Position numbers and translations under genes: made by a program. From positions 682,001-746,000 of the forward strand of contig JAOAPN010000004.1 in the NCBI GenBank assembly GCA_025462885.1: DNA of 64,000 nucleotides. Reading direction: 5' to 3'. Below, one piece after another: positions 33,094 to 42,782 of this stretch. The DNA comes from Acidobacteriaceae bacterium (GTDB taxonomy: Bacteria > Acidobacteriota > Terriglobia > Terriglobales > Acidobacteriaceae). Numbering within the stretch: the stretch's first letter is position 1; the number at the start of each line of letters is the position of its first letter. Under the pieces are notes generated by a model that was not told where the DNA came from, searched no databases, and worked only from the letters and a program-made list of their open reading frames with translations.

Positions 33094-36000
33094 ACGGTGG
33101 CCTGGAGGGATGATTCTTCCTGCTTGGTGGAGGCTTTAGCGTTCTGCTTGAGGACGGGCGCGAGCCAGTGGCCGGTATGGCTGGCGGGATTCACTGCGAT
33201 CTCTTCCGGAGTTCCGATCGCTACCACCTGGCCGCCGCCGGAGCCACCCTCGGGACCCATGTCGATGACCCAATCGGCGCATTTGATGATGTCAAGATTG
33301 TGTTCGATGACGAGCAGCGAGCCGCCGCCGTCGATGAGTTTCCGGAATGCGTTCAGGAGTTTCGCTACATCGTCGAAGTGAAGGCCGGTTGTAGGTTCGT
33401 CGAGGATATAGAGGGTGCGCGAGCGGGCTTTGGCTGCGGTCTCGTTGGTGGTGCGGGTGCTGATGGAGCGGGCTGTGGCGAGGTGGCTCGCCAGCTTGAC
33501 GCGCTGGGCTTCGCCGCCGGAAAGCGTCGTTGCGGATTGGCCGAGGCGGACGTAGCTCAGCCCAACTTCGTCGAGAACGTACAGCTTGTCCACAATCTTT
33601 GGATGACCTGCGAAATAGGTGAGAGCTTCCTTGACGGTCATGTTCAGAACGTCATGGATATTCTTGTTCCGGTACTTGATGTCGAGGATGGCGGATTTGT
33701 AACGCGCACCGTTGCACTCTTCGCAGGGTAGCTCAATATCGGCGAGGAACTGCATCTCGACCGTGACGGTGCCGTCGCCTTCGCAGACGTCGCAGCGGCC
33801 GCCCGGAACGTTGAAGGAAAAGTGTCCCGGTCCGAAGCCGCGGCGTTTTGCATCCGGTTGCGCCGCGAAGAGCGCGCGAATGTCGTCGAACGCCTTGATG
33901 TACGTGACCGGGTTGGACCGAGGAGTGCGGCCGATGGGCGACTGGTCGACGAGCACCACTTCATTGAGATGCTGGGTTCCGCTGAGTTCGCGATAAAGGC
34001 TGGCGTTTGCGGACGAGTCCGACTGTCCGAGCTCGCGGTTCAACGACTGCATGAGCGCACGGTACAGAACCTGGTGGACGATGGTGGACTTGCCGGAGCC
34101 GGAGACTCCGGTGACACAGCAGAGCAGGTTGAGGGGGATCTCGATATCGACGCCGCGCAGGTTATGGATGCGGGCACCGGTCAGCTTCAGACGTTCGCGG
34201 CCAGGCTCGCGCCGGGCGCGGGGTACAGGAATTGTCAGCCGGCCAGAGAGGTACTTGCCGGTGATGGAGTTGGGGTCGGCCGTGACTTCAGCGACGGTTC
34301 CTGCTGCGAGCAACTGCCCGCCGAGTTCGCCGGCTCCGGGGCCGAGGTCGAGAAGGTAGTCGGCGGCGCGGATGACGTCCGGATCATGCTCGACCACGAG
34401 GATGGTGTTGCCAAGGTCGCGCAGGTCCTTCATTATGCGGATCAGCTTCTCCGTGTCGCGGGTGTGCAGCCCGATGCTCGGTTCGTCGAGAACATACAGA
34501 GCGCCCACAAGGCGCGACCCAAGTGAAGTCGCAAGCTGGATGCGCTGCGATTCACCGCCAGAGAGGGTGGAAGAGAGACGATCCAGAGTGAGGTAATCGA
34601 GGCCGACCTGGTGGAGGAAGCTGATGCGCTGGCGGACCTCTTCGAGGACTTTTCCGGCAATCTCATTTTGTGACGGCGAGAGTTGCATATTGTCGAAGAA
34701 CTCCTGCGCCGCAGTGATCGTCAGGGCGGCGGTCTCGCAGATGTTCATCGCAGGGCCGCTGCCGGACTGGATCAGAACAGCGCGGGCTTCAGCGCGCAGA
34801 CGCTGGCCGCGGCACTCCGGGCAGGTCGCATAGCCGCGGTACTTGGACAGGAAGACACGGACGTGGAGCTTGTATTTCTTGCGCTCCAGCGCGTTGAAGA
34901 AGCCACGAATGCCGGGGAACGTGCCGCTACCTTCTTCGATGAAGCGCTGCTGTTCCGGGGTGAGGTCGAACCACGGCACGTCGGTCGGAATCGCCGCAAT
35001 CTTCGCAGCGCGCAGCATCTCGCCATGATGGGGACGATACTTGGTGGTGTTCCACGGCGCGATCGCGCCTTCGGCCAGCGTCTTCGAGCGATCAGGAAGG
35101 ATCAGGTTCGGATCGAAGTCGATGGTATTGCCGAAGCCCTGGCAACGCGGGCAGGCACCAAAAGGATTGTTGAAGGAGAAGAGGCGCGGCTCCGGTTCGC
35201 GGTACGCGCGATGGCATGTGGTGCACTCGAAGGCAGCCGAGAAACGGAAGGCTTGCGGCTCGCCTTCTTCTTCACGAGGCACGGTGTGGAAGCGGACCTC
35301 TCCCGACTCGCGGTATCCGGTCTCGATGGCATCCACGATGCGGCTGCGGACGTCGGGTGAGAGGGAGAGACGGTCAATCAGCACAAAGATGGGAGCTTTG
35401 AAGTCGAGCTCCAAGAGCGATTCGGGCGTCGAGAATTCGACGATCTTTCCGTTTTGGAAGAGGCGGTTATAGCCTCGGCGGCGAAGTTCCGCAAGCCGCT
35501 CGCGGAGTGAGTCGGTGAGATCGAATGTGACTGGTTCAGTGGCTTTCTTTGCCGACTTCTTCGTAACCTTTTTGACGGCTTTAGGGGCTTCCGTCTCTTC
35601 TGCCGCGGCCTGCTGGAGCGGTTCTAGTTTGATCTCGGCCCGGACAATGGGGAAGAGAGCGTAAGTCCGGGTTCCCGCAGGCAGGGCAAGCAGGGAGGTG
35701 ACGATCTCGTCGACGGTATCGTGCTTCACCACGCCACCGCAATGCAGACAGGTGACGGTGCCGCAGCGCGCATAGAGCAGACGCAGGTAGTCGTAGATCT
35801 CGGTGGCAGTGGCTACCGTCGAACGAGGATTGCGGGTCTGGTTTTTCTGCTTGATGGCGATCGCAGGAGCGAGCCCATCCATGTGATCCACGTCGGGTTT
35901 CTCGATGCGCTCCAGGAATTGTCGAGCGTAGGCTGATAGCGATTCCACATAGCGGCGCTGGCCCTCGGCATAGACGGTATCGAAGGCAAGGGAGGACTTA

Positions 36001-36110
36001 CCGGAACCGGAGACGCCGGAGACTACGGTCAGGGCATTGTGCGGAATATCGACGTCGATGCCCTTGAGGTTGTGGGTACGAGCGCCGCGGATTGTGATGT
36101 GGTCATTCAT
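33090..36110 (-). CDS. uvrA: Excinuclease ABC subunit A
   Basis: UvrA is the damage-sensing ATPase of nucleotide-excision repair, delivering UvrB to lesions. Two ABC ATPase halves are present: Walker [10 protein letters not shown] at 33-41 and [11 protein letters not shown] near 670, ABC signatures [11 protein letters not shown] and [11 protein letters not shown], and zinc-binding CxxC pairs ([25 protein letters not shown]). The 1006 residues exceed the usual 930-950. One insertion at about 165-195 is Ala/Lys-rich ([15 protein letters not shown]), and a short Ser/Thr-rich one precedes the last Walker B ([11 protein letters not shown]). lspA ends 7 bp upstream and the TPR gene overlaps its stop. 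Confidence 0.96.
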   Translation of the reverse strand: MNDHITIRGARTHNLKGIDVDIPHNALTVVSGVSGSGKSSLAFDTVYAEGQRRYVESLSAYARQFLERIEKPDVDHMDGLAPAIAIKQKNQTRNPRSTVATATEIYDYLRLLYARCGTVTCLHCGGVVKHDTVDEIVTSLLALPAGTRTYALFPIVRAEIKLEPLQQAAAEETEAPKAVKKVTKKSAKKATEPVTFDLTDSLRERLAELRRRGYNRLFQNGKIVEFSTPESLLELDFKAPIFVLIDRLSLSPDVRSRIVDAIETGYRESGEVRFHTVPREEEGEPQAFRFSAAFECTTCHRAYREPEPRLFSFNNPFGACPRCQGFGNTIDFDPNLILPDRSKTLAEGAIAPWNTTKYRPHHGEMLRAAKIAAIPTDVPWFDLTPEQQRFIEEGSGTFPGIRGFFNALERKKYKLHVRVFLSKYRGYATCPECRGQRLRAEARAVLIQSGSGPAMNICETAALTITAAQEFFDNMQLSPSQNEIAGKVLEEVRQRISFLHQVGLDYLTLDRLSSTLSGGESQRIQLATSLGSRLVGALYVLDEPSIGLHTRDTEKLIRIMKDLRDLGNTILVVEHDPDVIRAADYLLDLGPGAGELGGQLLAAGTVAEVTADPNSITGKYLSGRLTIPVPRARREPGRERLKLTGARIHNLRGVDIEIPLNLLCCVTGVSGSGKSTIVHQVLYRALMQSLNRELGQSDSSANASLYRELSGTQHLNEVVLVDQSPIGRTPRSNPVTYIKAFDDIRALFAAQPDAKRRGFGPGHFSFNVPGGRCDVCEGDGTVTVEMQFLADIELPCEECNGARYKSAILDIKYRNKNIHDVLNMTVKEALTYFAGHPKIVDKLYVLDEVGLSYVRLGQSATTLSGGEAQRVKLASHLATARSISTRTTNETAAKARSRTLYILDEPTTGLHFDDVAKLLNAFRKLIDGGGSLLVIEHNLDIIKCADWVIDMGPEGGSGGGQVVAIGTPEEIAVNPASHTGHWLAPVLKQNAKASTKQEESSLQATV

Positions 36111-36117
36111 AGGGAGG

Positions 36118-36672
36118 CTAGTTTTCGGGTTGAGGACGGAAGATCTCGATCAACAGAAGGCATGCGCCGACCACAATACAGCTATCGGCAATGTTGAAGT
36201 CTGGCCAGTGGTAGCGGATGATCGTGACTTCGAGAAAGTCGATCACAAAGTGATAGTGCATGCGGTCGTAAAGGTTCCCGATCGCTCCGCCGAGGATAAG
36301 GGCGAGCGCGACGGAGGTGGGTGTGATGCTGCTGGCGACGCGCCAGAGCATCACAGCGACCATCACCACGGCGAAGATAGAGAAGGCGACGAGTGCATTG
36401 CGTACGGTGGCCGGTGACGTGCTCTCAGCGAACATGCTGAAGGCTGCGCCGGTGTTGAGGACATGGGTAATGCGAAACACGCCTGGGATAACGGTGATCG
36501 CACCGCCGGTGGGAAGATGGCGATCGACAAGGTACTTTGAGACGCGATCCAGCACGACCGCAGCGAAAGAGATGCCAAGCAGAACGCCGCTCTTCCCGAG
36601 TTGCAGTGGCTTACGCCGTCGTCGCGGCTTCGGGTCGAATTCGGTTCGGGGATAGCGGTAGGTGGAGGGCAT
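36118..36672 (-). CDS. lspA: Lipoprotein signal peptidase II
   Basis: LspA cleaves the signal peptides of diacylglyceryl-prolipoproteins in the inner membrane, downstream of Lgt. Four hydrophobic helices are visible. The catalytic Asp pair sits in [11 protein letters not shown] (near residue 126-136) and [11 protein letters not shown] (near 158-168), the standard family motifs. The N-terminal 26 residues are a basic extension (PKPRRRRKP) that is unusually long. The ATG follows directly after the ileS stop codon, and uvrA starts 7 bp after lspA, so it lies in the ileS-lspA-uvrA operon. Confidence 0.94.
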   Translation of the reverse strand: MPSTYRYPRTEFDPKPRRRRKPLQLGKSGVLLGISFAAVVLDRVSKYLVDRHLPTGGAITVIPGVFRITHVLNTGAAFSMFAESTSPATVRNALVAFSIFAVVMVAVMLWRVASSITPTSVALALILGGAIGNLYDRMHYHFVIDFLEVTIIRYHWPDFNIADSCIVVGACLLLIEIFRPQPEN

Positions 36673-39627
36673 CTAGGCAGCGCCCCCGGGTGAGGCTTCC
36701 GGCTTCACATACGGATCGAAGTGGACCGCGGCAAGAGCATCGGCGCAGCGCAGGCAGACCGTGGGGTATCTGGCTTCGTCGCCCACGTCGGTGGTGTAGC
36801 GCCAGCAGCGCTCACACTTTGAGCCGTTGGCCGGCTTGGCCTGCACGTAGAAGGCTCCCTTTTCGGCCTGGCCTTCGACCACAGTGATGTGTTCGATCTG
36901 CACCTGCGAGACGCCGAAGAGCTCCGGCAGGATGGAGGCGTAGCGCTCGAAGAGCTGCTGGGAAGATCGTTGCGCTGCCAACTGTTCGATCCAGCCCAGG
37001 ACAATACGTGCCTCCGAGGATTTGCCGATGACCTTGGCGGCACGCTCTTCTTCCAGCACCTTGAACGCTTCTTCCCGGACGGCCAGGATCTGCTCCCAGT
37101 CGGAGAGGAGAGCCGTGGTATTTCCGGGAACGATATCGGCCAAATCGGGAAAGAGAGCAAGGTGAACGCTGGACTCGCGGCCTTCGACCTTGGGCAGGAG
37201 CGCCCAGACCTCTTCGGCGGTAAAGCTGAGGATCGGAGCGATCAGGCGGGTGAGAGCTTCCGCGATCTGCCAGAGTGCGGTCTGAGCGCTGCGGCGCGCC
37301 GGGTGGTTGGGGGCAAAGGTGTAGAGCCGGTCTTTGAGAACGTCGAGGTACAGCGCGCTGAGGTCGGTGTTCACGAACTCATTGAGTGCGTGATACGCGC
37401 GGTGGAACTCGAAGGTGTCGTAGGAGGCGCGGATCTTCGCGGTCAACTCGGCCAGCCGGGCCAGGATGTACTGGTCCAGCGGCTCCATCTGTGCGAAGGC
37501 GACCTTGTTCTCGGCAGGCGAGAAGTCGTGCAGGTTACCGAGCAGAAAGCGGAGCGTGTTGCGCAGCTTGCGATAGTTATCGCTGACCCGCTGCATCAGG
37601 TTTTCACTCGCGGCGACGTCTTCTCGGAAGTCGACGGATGCGACCCAGAGGCGGATAATCTCGCCGCCGAGGCGCTTGGCAATGTCGACCGGATCGACGC
37701 CGTTTCCGAGCGATTTGGAGAAGGCGCGGCCCTGCTCATCGAGCGTCCAGCCAGAGGTCGCGACCATCTTGTACGGCGCATGGCCTCGGACGGCAACTGA
37801 TGTGAGCAGTGAAGAATGGAACCAGCCGCGGTGCTGGTCTCCGCCCTCGGTGTAGAGGTCGGCCTGGATCTCGGAGGGCAGCCGCTTGAGTTCGGGCTCG
37901 ATATCCAGGACCGCATGCCAGCTTGCGCCGGACTCGAACCAGACGTCGAGAATATCCATCTCCTTGCGGAACTCGGTGCCGCCACAGGAGCAGGTGGTCC
38001 CTGCGGGCAGCAGACTGGCGGCGTTGTGGATGTACCAGGCGTCGGCGCCTTCTTTATGGAAGAGGGCCACGATGGACTTGTTGATCGCCGCATCGTTCAG
38101 TGGCGTATGGCATTTTTCGCACAGAAAAACAGCTATCGGGACGCCCCAGATACGCTGGCGGGAGATGCACCAGTCGGGCCGTGTCGCGATCATGTTGGAG
38201 ATGCGTTCTTCGCCCCACGCCGGATCCCAGGTGACCTTGGCGATCTCGTCGAGCGTGCGCTGGCGATAGGTGGTGACGGAGCCGTCAGGATTCGCGAGTG
38301 GCTTGTCGATCTCGATAAACCACTGCTCGGTGGCACGCACGATGACCGGGTTGTGGCAGCGCCAGCAATGCGGGTAGGAGTGCTCAAAGGCGGTCGCGGA
38401 GAGAAGTGCGCCCTTCTCCTTTAACAGTTCGATGATGACCGGGTTGGACTTGAAGACGCTCAGGTCTTCATAAGGCTGCGTGACCTCGTGCGAGGACGCG
38501 TCGGCGGTGTTGCGCTGGCGGCCGGAGTTGTCGATGTATTGGAGCGCGGGCAGGTTGTAGCGCGCGCCGGTATAGAAGTCGTCGACGCCATGGGCCGGCG
38601 CGGTGTGGACGGCCCCGGTACCCTGGTCCGCCGTGACGTAGGAGGCCAGGACGCCCAGAACGCTGCGGTCGAGGAACGGATGCTGGAAGGTGGCGCGGTC
38701 GAGCATCTCGCCCTTGAAGTGCGCTGCGTCGGTGGTGTCGCCGAGGTTGCAGGCGGCTTTCACCGAGTCGGCGAGTCCTGCAGCAACGATATAGACCGTC
38801 CCATCGCCGGTCTTGAGGGCAACGTATTCCATCTCCGGATTGAAGGCTACGGCCTGCGAAGCAGGGATGGTCCAGGGGGTCGTGGTCCAGATGATGGTGT
38901 AGACGGACTGGCCGGCAAGCGCCGGATCAACCGCTGCAGGGTCGCTGGTGAGCTGGTAACGGATGTAGACGCTCGGGCTGGTGTGCTGCTCGTACTCGAC
39001 CTCGGCTTCAGCCAGCGCGGTGCGGTCGTGGATGCACCAGTAGACCGGCTTCAGGCCCTTGTAGACGAAGCCCTTCTCGAAGAACTCGTAGAAGGTCTCT
39101 GCGATGCTGGCCTCGTAGGGGAAAGACATGGTGAGGTACGGGTCTTTCCAGCGGCCGAATACGCCGATGCGCTCGAACTGAGAACGCTGCAGGTCGACGT
39201 ACTTCTGGGCGTACTCGCGGCAGGCGCGACGGACGGCCACCGGGTCCATCTCCAGCTTCTTGCGGCCTAACTGCTCGTCCACCTTGATTTCGATGGGGAG
39301 GCCGTGGCAGTCCCAGCCCGGAACATAGGGGGCGTCGAAGCCGGCCATGGTCTTGGTCTTGACGACGAAATCCTTGATGCACTTGTTCAGCGCGTGGCCC
39401 AGGTGGATGGCTCCATTGGCGTAGGGCGGGCCGTCATGCAGGATGTACTTCGGGGAACCGGCGCGGGCGGCTCGAATCTGGGCATACAGATCCTGTTCCT
39501 GCCAAGCGGCCAGGCGCGCGGGCTCATTGAGCGGCAGATTCGCCTTCATGGCGAAGGACGTTTGAGGCAGGTTCAGTGTTGTTTTCAGCGCCTTGGGTTC
39601 GGGCTTGTTCTGTGGTGCTTCCGACAT
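36673..39627 (-). CDS. ileS: Isoleucyl-tRNA synthetase
   Basis: IleRS charges tRNA-Ile and edits valine. The 984 residues contain the HIGH motif as ANGAIHLGHALNK near 70, YVPGWDCHGLPIE in the catalytic domain, the editing domain (TTTPWTIPASQAVAFNPE near 250), and a C-terminal zinc finger with CERCWRYTT and CLRCADA. The KMSKS loop reads GRAFSKSLGNG (about residue 635), so the first two residues are not the consensus Lys-Met. The gene heads a minus-strand run with lspA directly attached. The 25-residue N-terminal extension is non-conserved. Confidence 0.96.
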   Translation of the reverse strand: MSEAPQNKPEPKALKTTLNLPQTSFAMKANLPLNEPARLAAWQEQDLYAQIRAARAGSPKYILHDGPPYANGAIHLGHALNKCIKDFVVKTKTMAGFDAPYVPGWDCHGLPIEIKVDEQLGRKKLEMDPVAVRRACREYAQKYVDLQRSQFERIGVFGRWKDPYLTMSFPYEASIAETFYEFFEKGFVYKGLKPVYWCIHDRTALAEAEVEYEQHTSPSVYIRYQLTSDPAAVDPALAGQSVYTIIWTTTPWTIPASQAVAFNPEMEYVALKTGDGTVYIVAAGLADSVKAACNLGDTTDAAHFKGEMLDRATFQHPFLDRSVLGVLASYVTADQGTGAVHTAPAHGVDDFYTGARYNLPALQYIDNSGRQRNTADASSHEVTQPYEDLSVFKSNPVIIELLKEKGALLSATAFEHSYPHCWRCHNPVIVRATEQWFIEIDKPLANPDGSVTTYRQRTLDEIAKVTWDPAWGEERISNMIATRPDWCISRQRIWGVPIAVFLCEKCHTPLNDAAINKSIVALFHKEGADAWYIHNAASLLPAGTTCSCGGTEFRKEMDILDVWFESGASWHAVLDIEPELKRLPSEIQADLYTEGGDQHRGWFHSSLLTSVAVRGHAPYKMVATSGWTLDEQGRAFSKSLGNGVDPVDIAKRLGGEIIRLWVASVDFREDVAASENLMQRVSDNYRKLRNTLRFLLGNLHDFSPAENKVAFAQMEPLDQYILARLAELTAKIRASYDTFEFHRAYHALNEFVNTDLSALYLDVLKDRLYTFAPNHPARRSAQTALWQIAEALTRLIAPILSFTAEEVWALLPKVEGRESSVHLALFPDLADIVPGNTTALLSDWEQILAVREEAFKVLEEERAAKVIGKSSEARIVLGWIEQLAAQRSSQQLFERYASILPELFGVSQVQIEHITVVEGQAEKGAFYVQAKPANGSKCERCWRYTTDVGDEARYPTVCLRCADALAAVHFDPYVKPEASPGGAA

Positions 39628-39957
39628 TCGTTCCTCGTCTGATCTGGGTCTCGACTGCTGGCTGTTGGGCTTTGCCGGTTGTGTAGTGTGGAGCTTCGTG
39701 CCAAACCTCTATTGTATCTGGCAGCAGCGATAAGAAAATGAGTTCGGGAGATACTTCCACGCGGTGAACTGCGTCCAATGCTGGTGAGCACTGGGGCCGG
39801 AATGTTTGTAGAATGTTCGTGGAGCCAGATGCAGTGCGCCGCAGTATGTTTTGAAACCGGCGGAAGACCGGGCGCGTAGTACAAGAGCGGCACACAGAAT
39901 CGAAATGGGCAAGGCGGAGCAAAGTATCCCAGGCTCTGCCGCCGAGGCTAGCAAGAT
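39628..39957. other. Divergent intergenic region between ileS and tonB-like gene
   Basis: These 330 bp separate divergent genes and must hold both promoters. On the minus strand, TACAAT (39711-39716) is a good -10 candidate for ileS, about 85 bp before its ATG, but no good -35 lies 16-18 bp upstream. I see no T-box-like structure and no supported ORF. Confidence 0.45.
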
Positions 39958-40872
39958 ATGCAATTACAAGGTGGGGACGCTCCCCATTTAGGTGAGATCA
40001 AAGAAGAGGGAGTGCTCGACTCGTTGTGGAGCAGCGTCCGGGATGTATTTTTTCCTGTAAAGCTGCCTCCTCTCGTGTTGGAATCGCAGCCGATCGCAGT
40101 GGTCGATCGCATGGCGGTCAAGCGCGATCCGAAGTCCACCGCCGTAGCGGTCGTGCTTCATGTCCTGGTCATCGCTCTGATCGCTTGGATGCTGGCGAAG
40201 CATGTTTCCATAGGAACCAAGTCGGTAACCACCCTCGTTCCAGTGGACTTGTTGACCCCACCCCCTGCTCCTCCCAAGGCGCAGGCGATGGGGGGAGGCG
40301 GCGGACAGCGCGGACCCACCCCGGTAACGAAGGGTACACCACCGAAGTTCGCCGAGCAGCAGATCGTTCCACCGAAGGCTCCTCCGCTGGAAGAGCCGAA
40401 GATCAAGATTCAGCCGACCATCGAAGTCCAGAAGGACGTCAAGATGGCGAGCAGCCTTCCACAGATTGGCGTAGCAAACTCGCCCATCGTAGGAATGTCG
40501 ATGGGTAATGGCTCCGGAACTGGTTTGGGGTCTGGAAACGGTTCGGGTCTTGGGCCGGGATCGGGTGGCAATACCGGTGGAGGACCACGCAGAATCGGCG
40601 GTGGCGTCTCTGCTCCCCAGGTGATCTTCCAGGTCGAACCCGAATTCTCCGAAGAAGCACGTAAAGCCAAGGTCGCAGGCAACGTTCTCGTGAACTTGTG
40701 GGTTGATACCAACGGAAATCCGAGCCACGTTCGGGTGATTCGGGGTGTGGGTATGGGATTGGACGAAAAGGCCGTCGAGGCGGTGAGGCAGTACAAGTTC
40801 CGCCCCGCGATGGAAAATGGAAAGCCTGTCCTGGTGGAACTGAACATCGAAGTGAACTTCCAGATCTTCTAG
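39958..40872 (+). CDS. TonB-like energy-transducing protein
   Basis: A 304-residue inner-membrane-anchored TonB-family protein that would pass proton-motive energy to outer-membrane transporters. About 60 cytoplasmic residues precede one membrane helix (TAVAVVLHVLVIALIAWMLA, about 61-80). A long Pro/Gly linker follows, with PPPAPPKAQ and Gly/Ser-rich runs (about 105-215). The C-terminal TonB domain begins VIFQVEPEFSEEARKAKVAG, followed by VLVNLWVDTNGNPSHVRVI and EAVRQYKFRPA, its usual signature. There are no ExbB/ExbD neighbours. A strong terminator follows directly. Confidence 0.9.
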   Translation: MQLQGGDAPHLGEIKEEGVLDSLWSSVRDVFFPVKLPPLVLESQPIAVVDRMAVKRDPKSTAVAVVLHVLVIALIAWMLAKHVSIGTKSVTTLVPVDLLTPPPAPPKAQAMGGGGGQRGPTPVTKGTPPKFAEQQIVPPKAPPLEEPKIKIQPTIEVQKDVKMASSLPQIGVANSPIVGMSMGNGSGTGLGSGNGSGLGPGSGGNTGGGPRRIGGGVSAPQVIFQVEPEFSEEARKAKVAGNVLVNLWVDTNGNPSHVRVIRGVGMGLDEKAVEAVRQYKFRPAMENGKPVLVELNIEVNFQIF

Positions 40873-40886
40873 CGGATCTGGCAGCG

Positions 40887-40922
40887 CACGACAAAGCCCT
40901 CCATTTGGAGGGCTTTGTCGTG
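40887..40922 (+). terminator. Intrinsic terminator after the TonB-like gene
   Basis: A perfect 16-bp stem (CACGACAAAGCCCTCC with GGAGGGCTTTGTCGTG, ATTT loop) starts 14 bp after the stop. There is no long T tract, but the stem ends GGCTTTGT, and the structure is symmetrical enough to act in both directions. Confidence 0.7.
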
Positions 40923-40941
40923 TCCAGTCAGGGTTAAATGC

Positions 40942-41079
40942 TAGAGCGGATTCTTTCAAGGTGTGTTGCTGAAGCAAGGTAGGTATCAAAGCGCCCTAAC
41001 GCCGGGCAGGCGCCACTTCGTGGGGTATTGGGCGTTCGCGTAAGGGAATCGACTCTACAGCGATGGTGAATCCGCTCTA
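40942..41079. mobile_element. 138-bp MITE-like element with 12-bp terminal inverted repeats
   Basis: TAGAGCGGATTC (40942-40953) and its exact inverse GAATCCGCTCTA (41068-41079) bound a 138-bp non-coding segment. Each end can be read as a 10-bp inverted repeat GAGCGGATTC flanked by a TA dinucleotide, the target duplication of IS630/Tc1-mariner elements. Inside lies the structured repeat at 40992-41043. The right end supplies the TAG stop of the CYTH gene. No transposase is present, so mobility is inferred from architecture alone. Confidence 0.6.
40992..41043. repeat. Dispersed 53-bp structured repeat, copy 2
   Basis: The first 32 bases are identical to 15491-15522, with about 49 of 53 matching overall. 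Here the outer CGCCC and GGGCG can also pair, so that with CGCC-GGGCA-GGCG and CCAC-TTC-GTGG the segment can fold as a three-way junction. Confidence 0.8.
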
Positions 41080-41694
41080 AAGAGCCACTAAGGAAGGAGT
41101 TGTGATCTCCGCGTAGGTAAGGTTCTCTGCGGGACTTTCGGTCCGCTGTTTCCAGTCGAGGAAGAGCTTACCGTAACTGTCCGTCAGGCAGGTGGCCGGG
41201 TCGATGTTGAGATCTTTCAGGGTGCTGTCGATCCACGCGGTGGGCCCTTCAAGTTCCGCCCAGGTGCCGATGGGGGTCTCGTCGATGACCAGGTGGGCCA
41301 TGGCGGGGTTTTCGGGATCGATGGAGTGGGACCACTCGGAGCGATACTTCTCGTAGATAAAGGCTGGGCTGTAGCCGAGTTGCTGGAAGATCTGGGCCAG
41401 GGCAGCAGCCTCCGCAACAGCAGTCTCGGTCTCGATGCGGACCTTATAGCGGGTGGTGTCGACCGGCTCGCTTGGATCGGGCTTACGCTTATGGGTGACC
41501 GTACAGAGGGAGCCGTACTGGCGGATGCGTAGGATTTGCTTCTTATCCCGCAGTTCGCGCGCAGGCGTGTCGTAGAGGGTGTTGTGCTCGAAGGTCCGGG
41601 GAGTGTCGAGGTGAAACCCGAGAGCGGGAAGAAGGGCCTGAAATGCTGCTGGATCGGAAAGGGGGAACTTCAGTTCGATCTCTGCACTCTGCAT
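41077..41694 (-). CDS. CYTH-domain protein (class IV adenylate cyclase-like)
   Basis: A 205-residue CYTH triphosphate-tunnel protein. The signature ExExK appears as EIELK at residues 5-9. The charged tunnel strands follow: LRIRQYGSLCTVTHKRKP (near 50-67), YKVRIETE, IYEKYRSEW and IDETPIGTWAELEGP. Family members include class IV adenylate cyclases, thiamine-triphosphatases and inorganic triphosphatases, and the substrate cannot be settled. ATG 41694 was chosen because EIELK then lies near the start, as in the family. Its TAG stop is provided by the end of the adjacent MITE-like element. Confidence 0.85.
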   Translation of the reverse strand: MQSAEIELKFPLSDPAAFQALLPALGFHLDTPRTFEHNTLYDTPARELRDKKQILRIRQYGSLCTVTHKRKPDPSEPVDTTRYKVRIETETAVAEAAALAQIFQQLGYSPAFIYEKYRSEWSHSIDPENPAMAHLVIDETPIGTWAELEGPTAWIDSTLKDLNIDPATCLTDSYGKLFLDWKQRTESPAENLTYAEITTPSLVAL

Positions 41695-41734
41695 GGCTGA
41701 AGTATACGTCCGCCGCCCGGTGCAAAACGGGTCT

Positions 41735-42778
41735 TTATGCAGTTCGCGCGGCTTTTTCGAGACGGTCACGGATGGCGAGCCCCAGTCCGTTGGCGGGGGG
41801 CATGGGGCAAAGAATCACAGTCACGGCACGGGCATCGAGGTCGCGAATCCCGGAGAAGAGTGTTTTGGCCAGAGCCGCGCTGTCCTGCCAATGCTGCCAG
41901 CTATAGATTTCCACGTTAATTCCGGAGGGGATCGACCAGTTCGCGGGGAGCATCACGCCGAGTTTTTCGATCGGGGATAAATCGGTGATGCGGGTCTGCA
42001 GCTCCGCTTCGCTCGCAACCAGGATCAGCCGGGCTCGTGGAGCGTAGTGTCGAATGCCGACGCCCGGAGATGGCAGGGATTCGGGCGTGTGAGCGGTGGC
42101 AGCGGGGTGGAAGGTACGGACGGGGCCGCCGTCTTCGTCGGTGAGCGCGGCCTCAATCATGGCGGCGGTGATGGCGCCGGGCCGATAGATGGTCAGGGTC
42201 GCGGGGTCGAGAACAGTGGATTCGACGCCAACGGTGGTGGGTCCGCCGTCCAGAATCGCGTCGATGCGGCCATCAAGATCCTCGAGGACGTGGGCTGCCG
42301 TGGTCGGGCTGGTGTGTCCGAAACGGTTGGCGCTGGGGGCGGCGATAGGGACCTGCGCGGCGTTGATCAGCGCCAGGGCGAGCGGATGGTGCGGCATTCG
42401 AACGCCGACGAGGGGCCTGCCCGCGGTGACGAGATCCGGAATACTGCTCGTGCGCTCCACGAGCAGCGTGAGAGGCCCTGGCCAGAAGGCGGCGATCAGG
42501 CTCTCAGCGCGCCGCGTGACGCTTGCGATCTTCTGGAGCATCACGGGGTTGCTGACATGCACGATCAGGGGATCCCAGTTAGGACGTTGCTTGGCGGTGA
42601 AGATCTGAGCGACGGCAGTAGACGAAAGCGCATTGGCGCCCAGGCCGTAGACCGTCTCTGTGGGGAAGGCTACCGTTCCACCTGCCCGCAGAATTTCTGC
42701 TGCGCGGCGAATCGATTCAGCGGCCTGGCGGTGGCCGGATGTCGCGTCGAGCCGCTCGGTTTGGATAGGGGCTGGCAT
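41735..42778 (-). CDS. L-threonylcarbamoyladenylate synthase (Sua5/TsaC)
   Basis: The enzyme makes threonylcarbamoyl-AMP for the t6A37 modification of ANN-reading tRNAs. The YrdC domain is clear: FPTETVYGLGANAL (about 37-50), KQRPNWDPLIVHV (about 63-75), and SANRFGHTSPTTAAHV near 150. A C-terminal Sua5 domain follows, reached by a linker with GVGIRHYAPRARLIL around 240. This makes it the long Sua5 form (347 residues). The ATG at 42778 lies 4 bp after the holB stop. The partner genes tsaB, tsaD and tsaE are not in the window. Confidence 0.93.
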   Translation of the reverse strand: MPAPIQTERLDATSGHRQAAESIRRAAEILRAGGTVAFPTETVYGLGANALSSTAVAQIFTAKQRPNWDPLIVHVSNPVMLQKIASVTRRAESLIAAFWPGPLTLLVERTSSIPDLVTAGRPLVGVRMPHHPLALALINAAQVPIAAPSANRFGHTSPTTAAHVLEDLDGRIDAILDGGPTTVGVESTVLDPATLTIYRPGAITAAMIEAALTDEDGGPVRTFHPAATAHTPESLPSPGVGIRHYAPRARLILVASEAELQTRITDLSPIEKLGVMLPANWSIPSGINVEIYSWQHWQDSAALAKTLFSGIRDLDARAVTVILCPMPPANGLGLAIRDRLEKAARTA

Positions 42779-42782
42779 CCGG

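Noticed and set aside
39628..39957. Possible T-box leader upstream of ileS
   Set aside because: No specifier loop, T-box motif or terminator/antiterminator pair could be identified, and T-boxes are not expected in this phylum.
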